Shown here: piece after piece, positions 54,011 through 64,000 of the stretch
Numbering within the stretch: the stretch's first letter is position 1
How the letters are laid out: each line of letters starts with the position of its first letter
Source of the DNA: Saccharina japonica
Lineage: Eukaryota; Sar; Phaeophyceae; Laminariales; Laminariaceae
DNA length: 64,000 nucleotides
Assembly: GCA_008828725.1 (NCBI GenBank)
Contig: MEHQ01004071.1
Span: 125,019 to 189,018, forward strand
Reading direction: 5' to 3'
Translations under genes and position numbers: made by a program
Notes under the pieces: generated by a model
What the model was told of the DNA's origin: nothing
Seen by the model: the letters and a program-made list of their open reading frames with translations, nothing else
Database searches by the model: none

Positions 54011-55625
54011 TTTTGGCAACTGAAATATTGAAAGACGCGGCCACGCCAGATGCCGGGGCTGTGAACCAGCCGACCGCACCTGTCTTCCTCATTTATATTC
54101 ACTCAGCTTGCAAATATGAGTTTCGATAAAATCCTCGATCACACAGCTGTGTTTTATTTTCAATATTCACCCACGTTTGTTATGGAATGTTGTTCCGGAC
54201 CGCGCCAACGGCGGTGTAACACAGACTCTCTCAACCGTATGATATTACTCTGTGCACGTATAGAAATATATCTATGTTAGTTCGCTTATCACATATGCAC
54301 ACCCTTAGGTCTGCGGATATCTCCCGCTTCTGACCGCCTCTCCGCGCGGTTTCTTCGCTGAAGCGTTCCCCCGCCTCGACCGTAGGGGCCGGCGCCGACG
54401 ATACGCTCGCTCGGCGCCGCACGCTCTCGCGGGGGGCCTTAACGTCGAAATATACGACGGGTATCTCCGCCATCTACGAGCCCTATCTGCCCTCTCAGCT
54501 TTTTGACCCAAACGCCTCGTCACAGAAATAATATTTTATCGTGATTTCTCCGGGGGCGTGCTCTCCGGCCTCCGGTGCCTCGGGGGGGGGTCGTCCGCCC
54601 TGCCAGCGCCGCCTTCGTGGGGACCTCTGTGAGCGAACGCAAGATCGAGATCTACCACATGTTTCGCACTCCCGGAACAAACACGCCGTCCAGGTTTCGT
54701 CGCGATGATGTACGAGACGTCTGTGAGTACGTCAGATACGCCGCTCACGGTTTTTATTTCGGAGAGAAGAGCAAGCCTGGCTTTGCATCGTGAACACAAG
54801 CGAGCCCATGGCCAAAGCCGGCTTTGGCGAGCGCAGGCGTGCAGATGAGGGGGGGGAAGGAGAGGGTTGGCCGGTTTTGTGTCTCGCCGTCACGCGCACG
54901 TAGAGGGAGCACGGTCGAACAAAGAGAGGTCGAGAGCTTGAAATTAACAATTTTGCAAGACTCCGACAGCGTTCTGGACGGAAATATAAGGACTGTTGTA
55001 CCATGAATAGCAAGTATGAACGGTCCCTACATTTACGCCCAGAGTGATGCCAAGTTGAATCCCAGATACGAAATTAGTCCCCGTGTCGGTGACTCGTCGA
55101 ACAAGCTCAATTGTCGTGCCCGTCAAGCGCGCCAGGAGACGACGGGGTTTTCTGAGACAGAGAGGACGGGAAGTCTCCGTACGCCTGAATCGGAGACGTG
55201 TCGGCGAAGGAAAGACGATCGGGGATACGAGGCTATCGAAAGAACCACCTCAAAAATATGTTTTGCCTCATCGTGCTCAATATACTGTAGAGGGTTTCAA
55301 AATAAAAATATGGCATTTGCAAACGGGGATGGGGAAACACGTTGTTTTGTCGTTTTTTTCATGTTTTTTTTTTTGTTTGTTTTTGGGCGGAAGAGGCGCG
55401 TAGATTACGTGCATCCGGTATATATCGAAGACACGTGTGCATCATACTATTAAATACTTCTGTACTACGATATTACCTACCACGAGCTGTGAGCAGTCCA
55501 AAGTAGGTGGGTTGGATATGTATGATGACCGGTAAAAAGATACACGCACGTCGTATCAGTTGTTGTTTTGTTCCTCCGGTGGTCGCCGTTGTTCGCCTAT
55601 TTCGAAGATGTGTAGGCCCACACAG
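54011..55625. repeat. R1 segment, block B; no recognised gene
   Basis: Counterpart of 24900-26500. ORFs on both strands (for example 54231-54473 and 54536-54799 minus, 55016-55453 plus) are only partly shared with block A and have no recognised domain. Confidence 0.55.
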
Positions 55626-55654
55626 TTAGGACTGCCATTAGACACGTATTTACG

Positions 55655-55748
55655 CCAAAACTGGCTCTTTTTATGTCACGAGATCCAGTTGAAATAAAAA
55701 ATGAAACTTTTGACCTTCAAAAAATAAACCAATCAGAGCCAGTCAAAT
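55655..55748. repeat. Short palindromic segment within the 2.44-kb element
   Basis: ACTGGCTCT at about 55665 and AGAGCCAGT at about 55735 form a perfect 9-bp inverted pair around an AT-rich middle. Possibly subterminal structure or a tiny MITE. Confidence 0.4.
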
Positions 55749-56089
55749 GTCGTCGTCATGATGAACGGCCCAAAAACCAGAAAAAAATAAGCTCCACGCT
55801 ACTCGTACGTGCGTGATGATGTAGGGCAGTCTCGTTCGAGCTGCCTGCCAAGTACTCTCTGCTCGTGACGCTGCTTGCACTTTGAACAGTAACTCCTGGG
55901 GTAAGCACCCTCTACGACACAGTCACAATAGACGAGGCCCAAGCCCGCTGGTCTCGCGGAACTCCAACGCTCATGGCGATGACTGCCCACACGTTACGGC
56001 AGCAACCGTCCGTGCCAGATCAAAACTAACTGCCGCAGCAGCATTGAGTAGCAGCATTGAGCAGTATCATCAAGCAGCAAGCAGAAGCA

Positions 56090-56135
56090 GCAAACAAGCA
56101 GCAGCAGCAGCAGCAGCGGCAGCAGCGGCAGGATG
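56090..56135. repeat. CAG/CGG microsatellite
   Basis: An imperfect (CAG)n run with CGG interruptions. Confidence 0.9.
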
Positions 56136-56296
56136 ACCCAGCCCATGCGCAGCGGCGATCGCGCGCACAATGCTTGGTTGGCTGCAGTAGCAGCCAAGCC
56201 TGCTACTTGCGCCTGCGGGACTCTCACCACTTCACTTAACTCTTGAAAACCGCAGGCAGCCATAGACGACCCCGGACGCCGATGAGCAGTTAAAAC

Positions 56297-57235
56297 CAGG
56301 GATGCGTATTTCCTCACCCGGAACCCAAAAATTTCCGGGAAACAGCCTTTTTCAGCCTTTCCTAAAAAATTCCCCTATTTCCTCCCATTCGAGGAAAAAA
56401 AGGCGTAATTTTTGGGAGGGGACAGAAATTATCATCCCCGGGTGGCCCATGCACTACATGAAGCACATGTATAAGATTCGTTCAGGCCTCCGGACAGTCA
56501 TTTTCGATCATTTTAACGCTACACTCTACGTATAATACCTGCACCAGGTACACAACAGTAGTAGTTATGCACACTGACTGCAAGTACCTTAGTAAATGTT
56601 CATCGGTTTCAGTTGATTTTTCACTTGTTCGCGTCCTCGTTGATTTCGCCCTGCAGCCATTTGATACTGGAATAATATAACAACTGCCGTAGTGCTGATA
56701 GCGACCTCTCATGTACGAATATAGTCGTGTCGCGAGGTAAAAATCATCAGCGCAAAGCAGGAAGTTAGCAGTTACAGCAGTGCGCTGCTTCATACGCATG
56801 TAGCGATCGCGACCTTATTTTCCACTAAAGCTGTAAACATGTAAACATGGACGCTGGACGCCTCAACGAAATCCAAGCGTCCCAGCTGCATCTGCGCCGA
56901 TTGCACCCTTTCCATTCGGATATGTTATCTCATATGTATGTTTATATTTTATATTATTATTTGTACATTCCTTCGATGATTCCGCTCGCCATAACATCCA
57001 ATTCCTCTGTAGGATATCACTATCTGTGTGATATAGGAGGGGCATGTGGGCGCCTACGTAACGCTCTACGCTGCTGCACAGCTTGGCAGCGATAAAAAAA
57101 AGGGGGTTTCCATTCTTTATCGAGGCGTTATTTTTCCGGGGATAGGGGACGTGAATAATTTCCTCTGAAAAAAAATATTACCTCGAGCCCTATTAATTTC
57201 CGGGAATTACCGCTACCGGGAAATACGCATCCCTG
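56297..57235. mobile_element. hAT-like MITE nested in the 2.44-kb element
   Basis: Perfect 17-bp inverted ends: CAGGGATGCGTATTTCC at 56297 and GGAAATACGCATCCCTG ending 57235. Further inverted similarity inside involves TTTCCGGG-type sequence. Flanks GTTAAAAC and GATAAAAC (the latter starting with the last base of the end repeat) match at 7 of 8, as for an 8-bp hAT duplication. About 939 bp, no transposase; the 105-aa minus ORF (56482-56799) is not recognised. Confidence 0.8.
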
Positions 57236-57324
57236 ATAAAACCGTAGCCGCAGCCGACCCCGGACGCTGATGCGCAGTTAGCACCAACCAGCTGCAGCAG
57301 TCATTGTCCGGATCTGCTGCTGTG

Positions 57325-57325
57325 T

Positions 57326-57359
<34 letters not shown>

Positions 57360-57362
57360 TGA
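57325..57362. repeat. (CAG)n microsatellite
   Basis: About eleven consecutive CAG units ending in CAGCTG. Confidence 0.93.
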
Positions 57363-58030
57363 TGGCTACTGCCTGGTAATATTGCTCAGCAATGCTGGTA
57401 GTCTCCCTCTCATAGTACAATCAATCGTACGCATATGAAGCTTTGTCCGTAAATATAACGACCGTTTGAACTGAATATAAATATGAAAACGGTCTTTATT
57501 TTTAGGTACACAGTGGTAGGGAATAATATGAAAACGAGTTACTGCTGTGGAGACCCGAAAAAATAGTTGAGGGTTGTTTTTTATTTGTGAAAGAAGCGTA
57601 ACATATACAACCAAAACACACTAAAGTGGTCTTTTTTGAGCGTGGGTTTTTCCTCAGCAACAACGCCGATTTTGATGCGGTTTGCTTTGATAGATAGCCT
57701 ATAACCTAAAGCATGTATTAATTCATCAGAGTGTTGAAGTAAAGGAGGCAAATCATTCCGCGCAAGAACATATAAAATATATAGTCCTTTTTGGCCATTT
57801 CTCTTTCAATTCTGAATACTTTTTTGACGTGATGAACGAATACAACCACGGCAACCCTGCAGCCATGCCCGCGAAGTATTAAGAGAAAACTCCACGACCA
57901 TCCCGAGTAACCGGCGATCAAAGTTCAGCCTGTGTGTAGTGTTTATTCAAGATATTCAAGAAAATACGATTTCCGTTTTTTTTTGTTTTTGCTATGGTTG
58001 TTTTGATCGATACGAAAAGACGAGACATGA
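57363..58030. other. Right part of the 2.44-kb element; no gene recognised
   Basis: AT-rich with minus ORFs of 67-82 aa (57366-57614, 57718-57921), hydrophobic or basic, with no motif. Confidence 0.45.
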
Positions 58031-58065
58031 TATTGCGGCGGAATAAGCTTCATTGGCACACCTAA

Positions 58066-58770
58066 CAGTAGGCAGAACTGTACACATACAATGGCACGTG
58101 TCAGGTTTGTGACCAAGGTACATACGGCACACACTACTGAGTACAGCACCAGCAGGATCACATTTATTACGAGTAGTACGGTTGCCTCTCTCCGTGGGCA
58201 GTGTGCAGAGCGCTTTCAACTCTTGGCAGCACGTCTGATTTTTATCCTTCGACACAATGCTGCTGCTAACGTGTGTAATCTTGGCATTACGTCTGACTCC
58301 CATCCTTAGCCACAATGTTGCTATAAATAACATTTCCCGTATCACGCAAGACTGCGACCGGCGGCCGTCCAGGCCGCCGGCGAAGCCCCTTGTATGTACC
58401 AAAGTTTCTCCTACTATATACTGCACTACAGTATGTGTATTGTACTTTCAGCATAATGGCATGGAAACAATCGTCATTGCTGTTTCTCTGCATCACGATC
58501 ACACCCATTAAAGGCATAGGCTTGGCCCAAACGACTAATAATATAACATCTGGTTGACAGGTACGGTCGGCTGGTTGACAGCCACCGGCATCTGGTGTGG
58601 CCGTCTGTCTATATTTCAGTTGCCAAAAAGTGATCGTTCGAGCCATTTATAGGTACACTTGAAGCCAAAAAGGTGATACGTAAAATAGGTAGCCAATAAT
58701 AGGTGTACCTACACACTTTAAGCCATTTGTAGGTACAATGCAGCGCAATCCCAATATCAGGCGGGCCAGG
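58066..58770. repeat. R2 unit, block B (single copy)
   Basis: Same order as 26501-27205: GTCAGGTTTGTGACCAAGGT, GGATCACATTTATTACGAGT, TTGTACTTTCAGCATAATGG, then an inverted GAGCCATTTATAGGTACAC copy. Confidence 0.8.
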
Positions 58771-58817
58771 AAGCCGTTTGCGGTGTACCACACGTGGACA
58801 CTCGGCTATACCCTGCG

Positions 58818-59595
58818 GACACCCTGCCATGGTCAGACACCCTGTGGCGACCCTGTGGTCACCCTGCATAGGGTGCTGAACCCTGCCAGGGTCGTACAAT
58901 GAGACCCTGCCAGGGACAGCACCCTGCACAGGGTCCTGTCACCCGACCCTGCCCGGGTTCTGACTTTGTGCAGGGTAGTGTTAGTAGACCCTCCACAGGG
59001 ACCCCCACAGGGACCGCACCTTGGCAGGGTAGTGGTGACAGAGCCTGCACAGGGACCCCACCTTGGCAGGGTAGTAATCACGGACCCTGCTCTGGGACCC
59101 CACCTTGACAGGGTTGTGTGTTTGGGACCCTGCAGGAGGCATATTAAAAACTGACCCTGTAAGGGTTGCAGGGTATCACCTTGGCAGGGTGCATACCCTG
59201 TACAGGGAGAATACTACCGACCCTGTGCAGGTTAACACGTTGGCAAGGTGTACTATGCGGAGACCTCGCACATTGCGAGGAAAAATGACCCTGTCAGGGT
59301 AATATTACTACACCTTGTCAGGGTATATACCCTGTACAACAGGGAGAATACAACCGGCCCTGTGCATGTTAATACCTTGGCAAGGTGTACTATGTGGATA
59401 CCTCACACGTTGCAGGGAAAATTTGACCCTGTCAGGGTAATATTACTACACCTTGTGAGGGTATATACCCTGTAAAGGGAGAATACAATCGACCCTGTGC
59501 AGGTTAACACCTTGGCAAGGTGTACTATGTGGAGACATAACACGGTGCTGGAAATATTGGACCCTGTCAGGGTAATAGGCCCTGTACGGGATACT
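58818..59595. repeat. CCCTG palindrome array, block B copy of array 1
   Basis: Nearly base-for-base duplicate of 27990-28765 (one visible difference is CTTTGTGCAGG for CTTGTGCAGG's neighbour). Confidence 0.85.
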
Positions 59596-62259
59596 ACGCA
59601 GATGAGGATAATATAGTATCAAACTTCATCGTGGCCGTTCCACGTGTGCGCCTCGATGTCGAGGCGCATTTCACAAGACATATTCTCGAGTGCTATGGGC
59701 TATGACCTTCTGTTGGTCGAGTCTGTGCCGTTTCCCGTGTCTTCCACCTTGTCCAGAGACGCAATGACAAGTGTCCAAAACAAAACTCAGAATTTGAATG
59801 TTTTCGTTTGAGCCCCGCCTGAAGAAAATTGCTATAAAATATCGAAACGCCAGATCCGTAAAAAAGAAGCGTTGGAGGAGCCGAGGAGACGTGTGTTCTC
59901 AATATCTGTTACCGCGAGAGCGGTGGCGAACGCGGGATCTGTGATCTTGTTGGTGGAGCCTCCGATCACACGATGGGATAGTCAGCCGCGAGGGTGTGGG
60001 TGAGGCGGTGGACTGAAGCCTGGTCACCAAATCAGTCGCACAAACGGAAACGGGCGGATTGTGGATGTTGTGTGCGTTTGCTCCCGTTATTCCAACGGAA
60101 TAAAGGGTCTCTGCGGTGTCGCGCTCTGCGTCCGCAACAATGCAAGATCGGACCTGCGAGGAAACGATGGATGGCCTGGACGGGCGCTTGCGTCAGCTCT
60201 ACCATGGTGAGGGTGTACGAATTTGCGTCGCCGTTGGGCAGTGTATCCCATTCTATTGGAACGTTTTTCAAACGTTTGCCGTCTTTCAGCTTTACATTTG
60301 GTCGTCGTTTGAATCTCCCTCCTCCCTCTCTCAATTATGAATCCTCGGCCGGCCATCCTCGGCCCGCCGAGGGGCATTCAATGCTCAAATTCCGTGATCT
60401 ACTCTGCTTCGCTCCTGCTTGCGCGTCCAGCATATTTCAACTCCCCGCGCTGCGGTATGTCTACGGAATGAATACGCTTCACGCAAGCACAGAGAGAAGT
60501 CAGAAGTACAACGGCTATTTTGTTTCGGTATACAATATTTCCAACGAACTTCGCAGTTGCCAGTTGGCAGGTAGGTTATAGTAGTTTGAAAATAGCAGGC
60601 AGGAACGTATCATACCAGGCAGCATGATAGGTGCAGCTGACTGACGCAGCACCAGGTATAGGTAAGGCCGCCCAACAAAGTACGTGCACCCGCGCGTACA
60701 AATCGTAGGCTTGCTCCGCGCCAGGTGTAAATCTATTATAATAAAATACCTGGTACCTGGTACTACTGTATTGAAATACTGCTGTACGCACGAGTGTACT
60801 CACATTATTCGAAGTGCGTACGAGTATATACGTGTAAACGGTACTCATGCGTACGTATGTAACGTGTATGTCTTTTACTGCCCTATGCATCGTACTGGTA
60901 TCTTGTACGTACTCGTTCATATGATACCTCGTACATTACTCGTAGACGGACTAAGTATCGATACTCGTATATTGTACCAGGTATCTCGTACAGCAGTGTT
61001 TGATACACCCTGCCAATACGGATACTTTGGCAGGGTCACCCACCACCAATGCCCACCACACCCTGCCAACGTATGTTATGTGGCCACACCCTGCTAGTGT
61101 TCTTTTGTCGTCAGGGTCCGCCATACCACACCCTGCCAACGTGTTTATGATGCCACCCTGTCACGCCCTGCCAACGTGTTCATGCTGTCAGAGTTCGCCC
61201 TGTACCACCCTGCTAACGTGTTTATAGTGTGTACGTTGTTAGGATTCACTCAACCGCACCCCGCCCTTTGATTTGTGTTGGCAGGGTGTCAACCCTGCCA
61301 GCGTGCTTCCAACGTCTTGTATATATCCTTCGAAGTATATACTTACGACGCCAAAATTTTGCAACAAATATGCCAGAACAAGGCACGTTCATTTCTGACA
61401 GACGGCAGATTCCCATTAAGTCCCCGCGACGGACGCCACACTACTACGTAGTCGTTTAGCGTCAAACACTAGGCCTGCTGCAATTTTAACGCACGTTCTC
61501 GTGTGTACTACGCTTTTTATTGGTGTGCTTCTTACACTTGCATATCGGTGTTCGTTGTGCTCCCTTGCCTTCCCTCGTCATACGTACCAGGTATCTCGCG
61601 ACAGTACTCGGACCCAACGGCATCAACAGCGGCTTCGCGTACGAGTAGGACACGATTTCAAACGTCGTGGAAATAATATGCATGCTCGGGAGAGGGAGAG
61701 CCTGGATGGTTGTCTTGTTTTTCTTTCGGTGCACGTGCTATATTCGGCACAGCGTCTGGATGTTTATGTCGATGTTATGCGGGTTATTCTCTGTGTTGGT
61801 GTACCATTAGCATGGTGTGAGTATTTTAGTACAGTGTGTAACAAACGCTTTCACAAAGTGCCGGCAGGTTGTTCAGCTGGAGCTCAGGAGTGTTCTCCTT
61901 GTGGCAATACACGGGGCGCGGGGAAGGAGATGCCGTTGCGCATTTCTTGCAGCAGGCTAGGCGGGACTACAGTACGTCTTATTTAAGTTTGTATATTTTT
62001 TATCTGCGCTGTGACCATACTCGGAAGTGCTGAGGCATGTTTCGTCGCGTAGCCGTCGTGTTGAAATTTGGCCTTGAATTGTTATTGATTGGGGGATCGT
62101 AGGCTGAATGTTTCTTTGTGGTTGATTCGAGGGCATGCCGATTGTTTTTCAACACGTCAAATAATATGCATTGATCTTATCACCGATGAATATACATCCT
62201 TTGTTTTGTACTCGGCAAGACAACTGCGGGTCTCATCGCCTCCATGTTATTTTGACAGG
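59596..62259. other. Flank of the second PAT-like copy; no gene recognised
   Basis: Duplicate of 28766-31425, including the degenerate array at 61000-61310. Small indels break the ORFs seen in block A, which argues against conserved coding. Confidence 0.6.
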
Positions 62260-64000
62260 TTTGCACTTTGCTTTCGAAGTTGTATTATATTAATGCGCTA
62301 CCCCGCCTGGAGAAGGGGGGTGGAGAGGGGAAGACCCCCGGGGCTGCTCCAGCGGCAAACCCCACGCTAACATCCGTATACTCGAGTTAACTCCCAACCC
62401 AACTGGCGACATCTACCTCTTGCCGCCAGCCGGCCAGCCAACCGACAATTTGTTACAACTCGAAAAGAAGCACAAGGACACCACCTCATGACCTACGAGC
62501 TATGTGCATGTATGTAGAAGTACACACGTACCAGTATGCACGTACAAACGGAACGCGTACATTAAAAATATGTACTTTTAATGTCTAGACTATACGGATA
62601 ATGACTCCCTCTCTCCAAAACTTTAAGATTGCGCACAAAATCCGAGCAGATGCATAATAACACTCGTTTACTTGTTACCTATCATAATAGTATACATTCG
62701 GACGTGCTCAAACGCCTCCGCCCTCCCACCAAGGCGATAACGCATATATTATGATGATAAAAGCAAAACCCCTCACATCACACAAAACACCACTGCGGCT
62801 AGCCCCCGCCGCAACTTGCGCAATCTACGACACCCAGATGCACCATCAGCGAAAAAAAAAACGGGTACGTCTAACGAACAGCAACAAACCAACGCAACGT
62901 TGCTGCGACCGTTTAAATCCCCTTCCACTGACTCCCTCAAAAGCACAGGTGGGTGGGTGGGGACTCAAAACTAGTCTGTATCACACCTTGGACCCGCAGC
63001 TCTGACTCTGCTGCACTGCGCTATCACGTGCAGGTCACAGCTACGAACTGGACCAGGTGTATATCACGGGCTACGATTCATACTACCATGTATTTCTGCA
63101 TTAATCTGATTGGCCAAACTCCTCACGTACGTACAAAACTCACATTCTCTCATTCTTCCGAGAATATTCTGCTTTGCACTTTGCTTTCGAAGTTGTATTA
63201 TACTAATGCGCTACCCCCCGCCCGGAGAAGGGGGGTGGAGAGGGGAAGACCCCCGAGGCTGCTCCAGCGGCAAACCCCACGCTAACATCCGTATACTCGA
63301 GTTAACTGCCAACCCAACTGGCGACATCTAACTCTTGCCGCCAGCCTCCAACACAATATGGGAGTTTACCCGATTTACGAATGCCCTCTTACGCCCCCCC
63401 CCCCCTACTTGCCATATGATAGGGAACGCATGTGATAACACATTTCTTCGTACTTTCAAATCTGCCTATTCAGATCTAAAGGTGGGTTAACTTGCCCCCA
63501 CTCTGTGCCCTGCCCCGGCTGAATCCCACCACTAATTCTTTCCTGGGCCATAACCTCTGCTACCCAACTAGCGTCCTCTCCGTGACTGCGAACATAGGCC
63601 TTGTACGCATCGGACGCCCATCGTCCTTCACGCTGCAACACCTCTGGTGTCGCACCCCCCGCCGACAAGTGCGTTGCGCCTCCAATCCTCAGGGAGTGCA
63701 GGGCGTACTCCTTTGCACGCACTCCCGCCAACGCAACCACTTTCCGCAAGGCTGTCGTCGCTTGCTGCTGTGTCCACATGGACCATCTGCCAGTACCAAC
63801 GCCAAACGCAACCAAGGGGGCCGACGAGGGAAGGAACAAGTAACAAGAGATCAATTCGATCATGAGATCGACAGCCCCACCACCCTCGCCCACACGCCTC
63901 GCCTGACCCACACGTACCCGCGTCAAGACCGCCCCTTTCCGCAATTGGTCCCCCTTTGACCTACGAAACCTAACTTCAACTCGATCCGCAGTCGACCACT
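62260..64000 (-). mobile_element. Second PAT/TOC-like element, 5' part beyond the window
   Basis: B2 at 62260-62432, A2 at about 62946-63173, B1 at 63174-63347, and the recombinase C-terminal domain at 63456-64000. Same layout and flanks as 31426-33166. Confidence 0.87.
63456..64000 (-). CDS. Tyrosine recombinase, C-terminal part (cut by window edge)
   Basis: Catalytic residues HSLRIGGATHLSAGGA and GRWASDAYKAYVR are intact. The frame stays open to the window edge; the N-terminal part and box I arginine lie outside. Only a few substitutions from the 32622-33166 copy (for example VRAKEYAL for VRTKEYAL). Confidence 0.85.
   Translation of the reverse strand, partial: WSTADRVEVRFRRSKGDQLRKGAVLTRVRVGQARRVGEGGGAVDLMIELISCYLFLPSSAPLVAFGVGTGRWSMWTQQQATTALRKVVALAGVRAKEYALHSLRIGGATHLSAGGATPEVLQREGRWASDAYKAYVRSHGEDASWVAEVMAQERISGGIQPGQGTEWGQVNPPLDLNRQI

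Larger units (their letters stand above)
55626..58065. mobile_element. 2.44-kb TIR element with CAG target duplication
   Basis: Block B reads GGCCCACACAG, then this element, then CAGTAGGC. Block A reads GGCCCACACAGTAGGC uninterrupted at 26494-26510 and again near 27230. The ends TTAGGACTGCCA and TGGCACACCTAA are inverted with two mismatches, and CAG is duplicated (55623-55625, 58066-58068). A CAG trinucleotide fits PIF/Harbinger-type CWG targets, though the ends are atypical. No transposase is found. A hAT-like MITE is nested inside. Confidence 0.75.
53625..64000 (+). repeat. Segmental duplication block B (continues past window)
   Basis: Same order as block A: R1 (53625-55625), R2 (58066-58770), CCCTG arrays (58818-59595, 61000-61310), flank, and PAT-like B2, A2, B1 and recombinase (62260-64000). 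It differs by a 2.44-kb insertion at 55626-58065 and a single R2. The two PAT-like copies share their flanks, so the second arose by duplication and not by a new integration. Confidence 0.87.

Overview
This window is repeat-dense nuclear DNA from a eukaryote, with almost no ordinary single-copy genes. Ty1/copia, Ty3/gypsy and tyrosine-recombinase (DIRS/PAT-like) retroelements, DNA transposons with target-site duplications, CAG/CTG-rich satellites, one probable spliced gene and a tRNA-like Pol III sequence all point to a eukaryote. An alga or other protist, perhaps a stramenopile, fits the PAT/TOC-like element and the CTG-rich repeats, but this is a low-confidence guess; no host marker gene is present.

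Layout. 1-6127: 3'-truncated minus-strand copia element. 6128-8321: palindromic foldback-like repeat. 8322-14792: complete but dead minus-strand copia element with LTRs, polypurine tract and a 5-bp target duplication. 14877-22355: second foldback-like element whose right arm is split by a 4.5-kb unit (17731-22255). That unit has 9-bp terminal inverted repeats, a TAA duplication, an OTU-protease-like gene and a 315-bp satellite. The left copia-foldback block is a tandem duplicate (8,665 bp) of the right one. 22591-23914: hAT-like element made of short G/C-rich repeats. 24588-33166: block A of a large direct segmental duplication. 31426-37936: PAT/TOC-like retroelement (minus; gag, RT, RNase H, tyrosine recombinase) with split direct repeats A1-ORFs-B1-A2-B2. 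38030-39960: palindrome and CAG satellites. 40424-50128: plus-strand Ty3/gypsy element. 50135-50715: minisatellite and a tRNA-Gln-like sequence. 53625-64000: block B of the segmental duplication, interrupted by a 2.44-kb element (55626-58065) that itself holds a hAT-like MITE. The window ends inside a second PAT-like copy.

Workings. Every retroelement is broken by stops or frameshifts, so none is likely to move autonomously now. Four of the stops are TGA, one to three of them where the protein family normally has tryptophan or another aromatic residue. The duplicated blocks provide paralogous empty sites that support several insertion calls. The most novel items are the 4.5-kb OTU-plus-satellite unit, the repeat-only hAT-like element with an apparent empty site, and the 2.44-kb CAG-target element with two empty sites.
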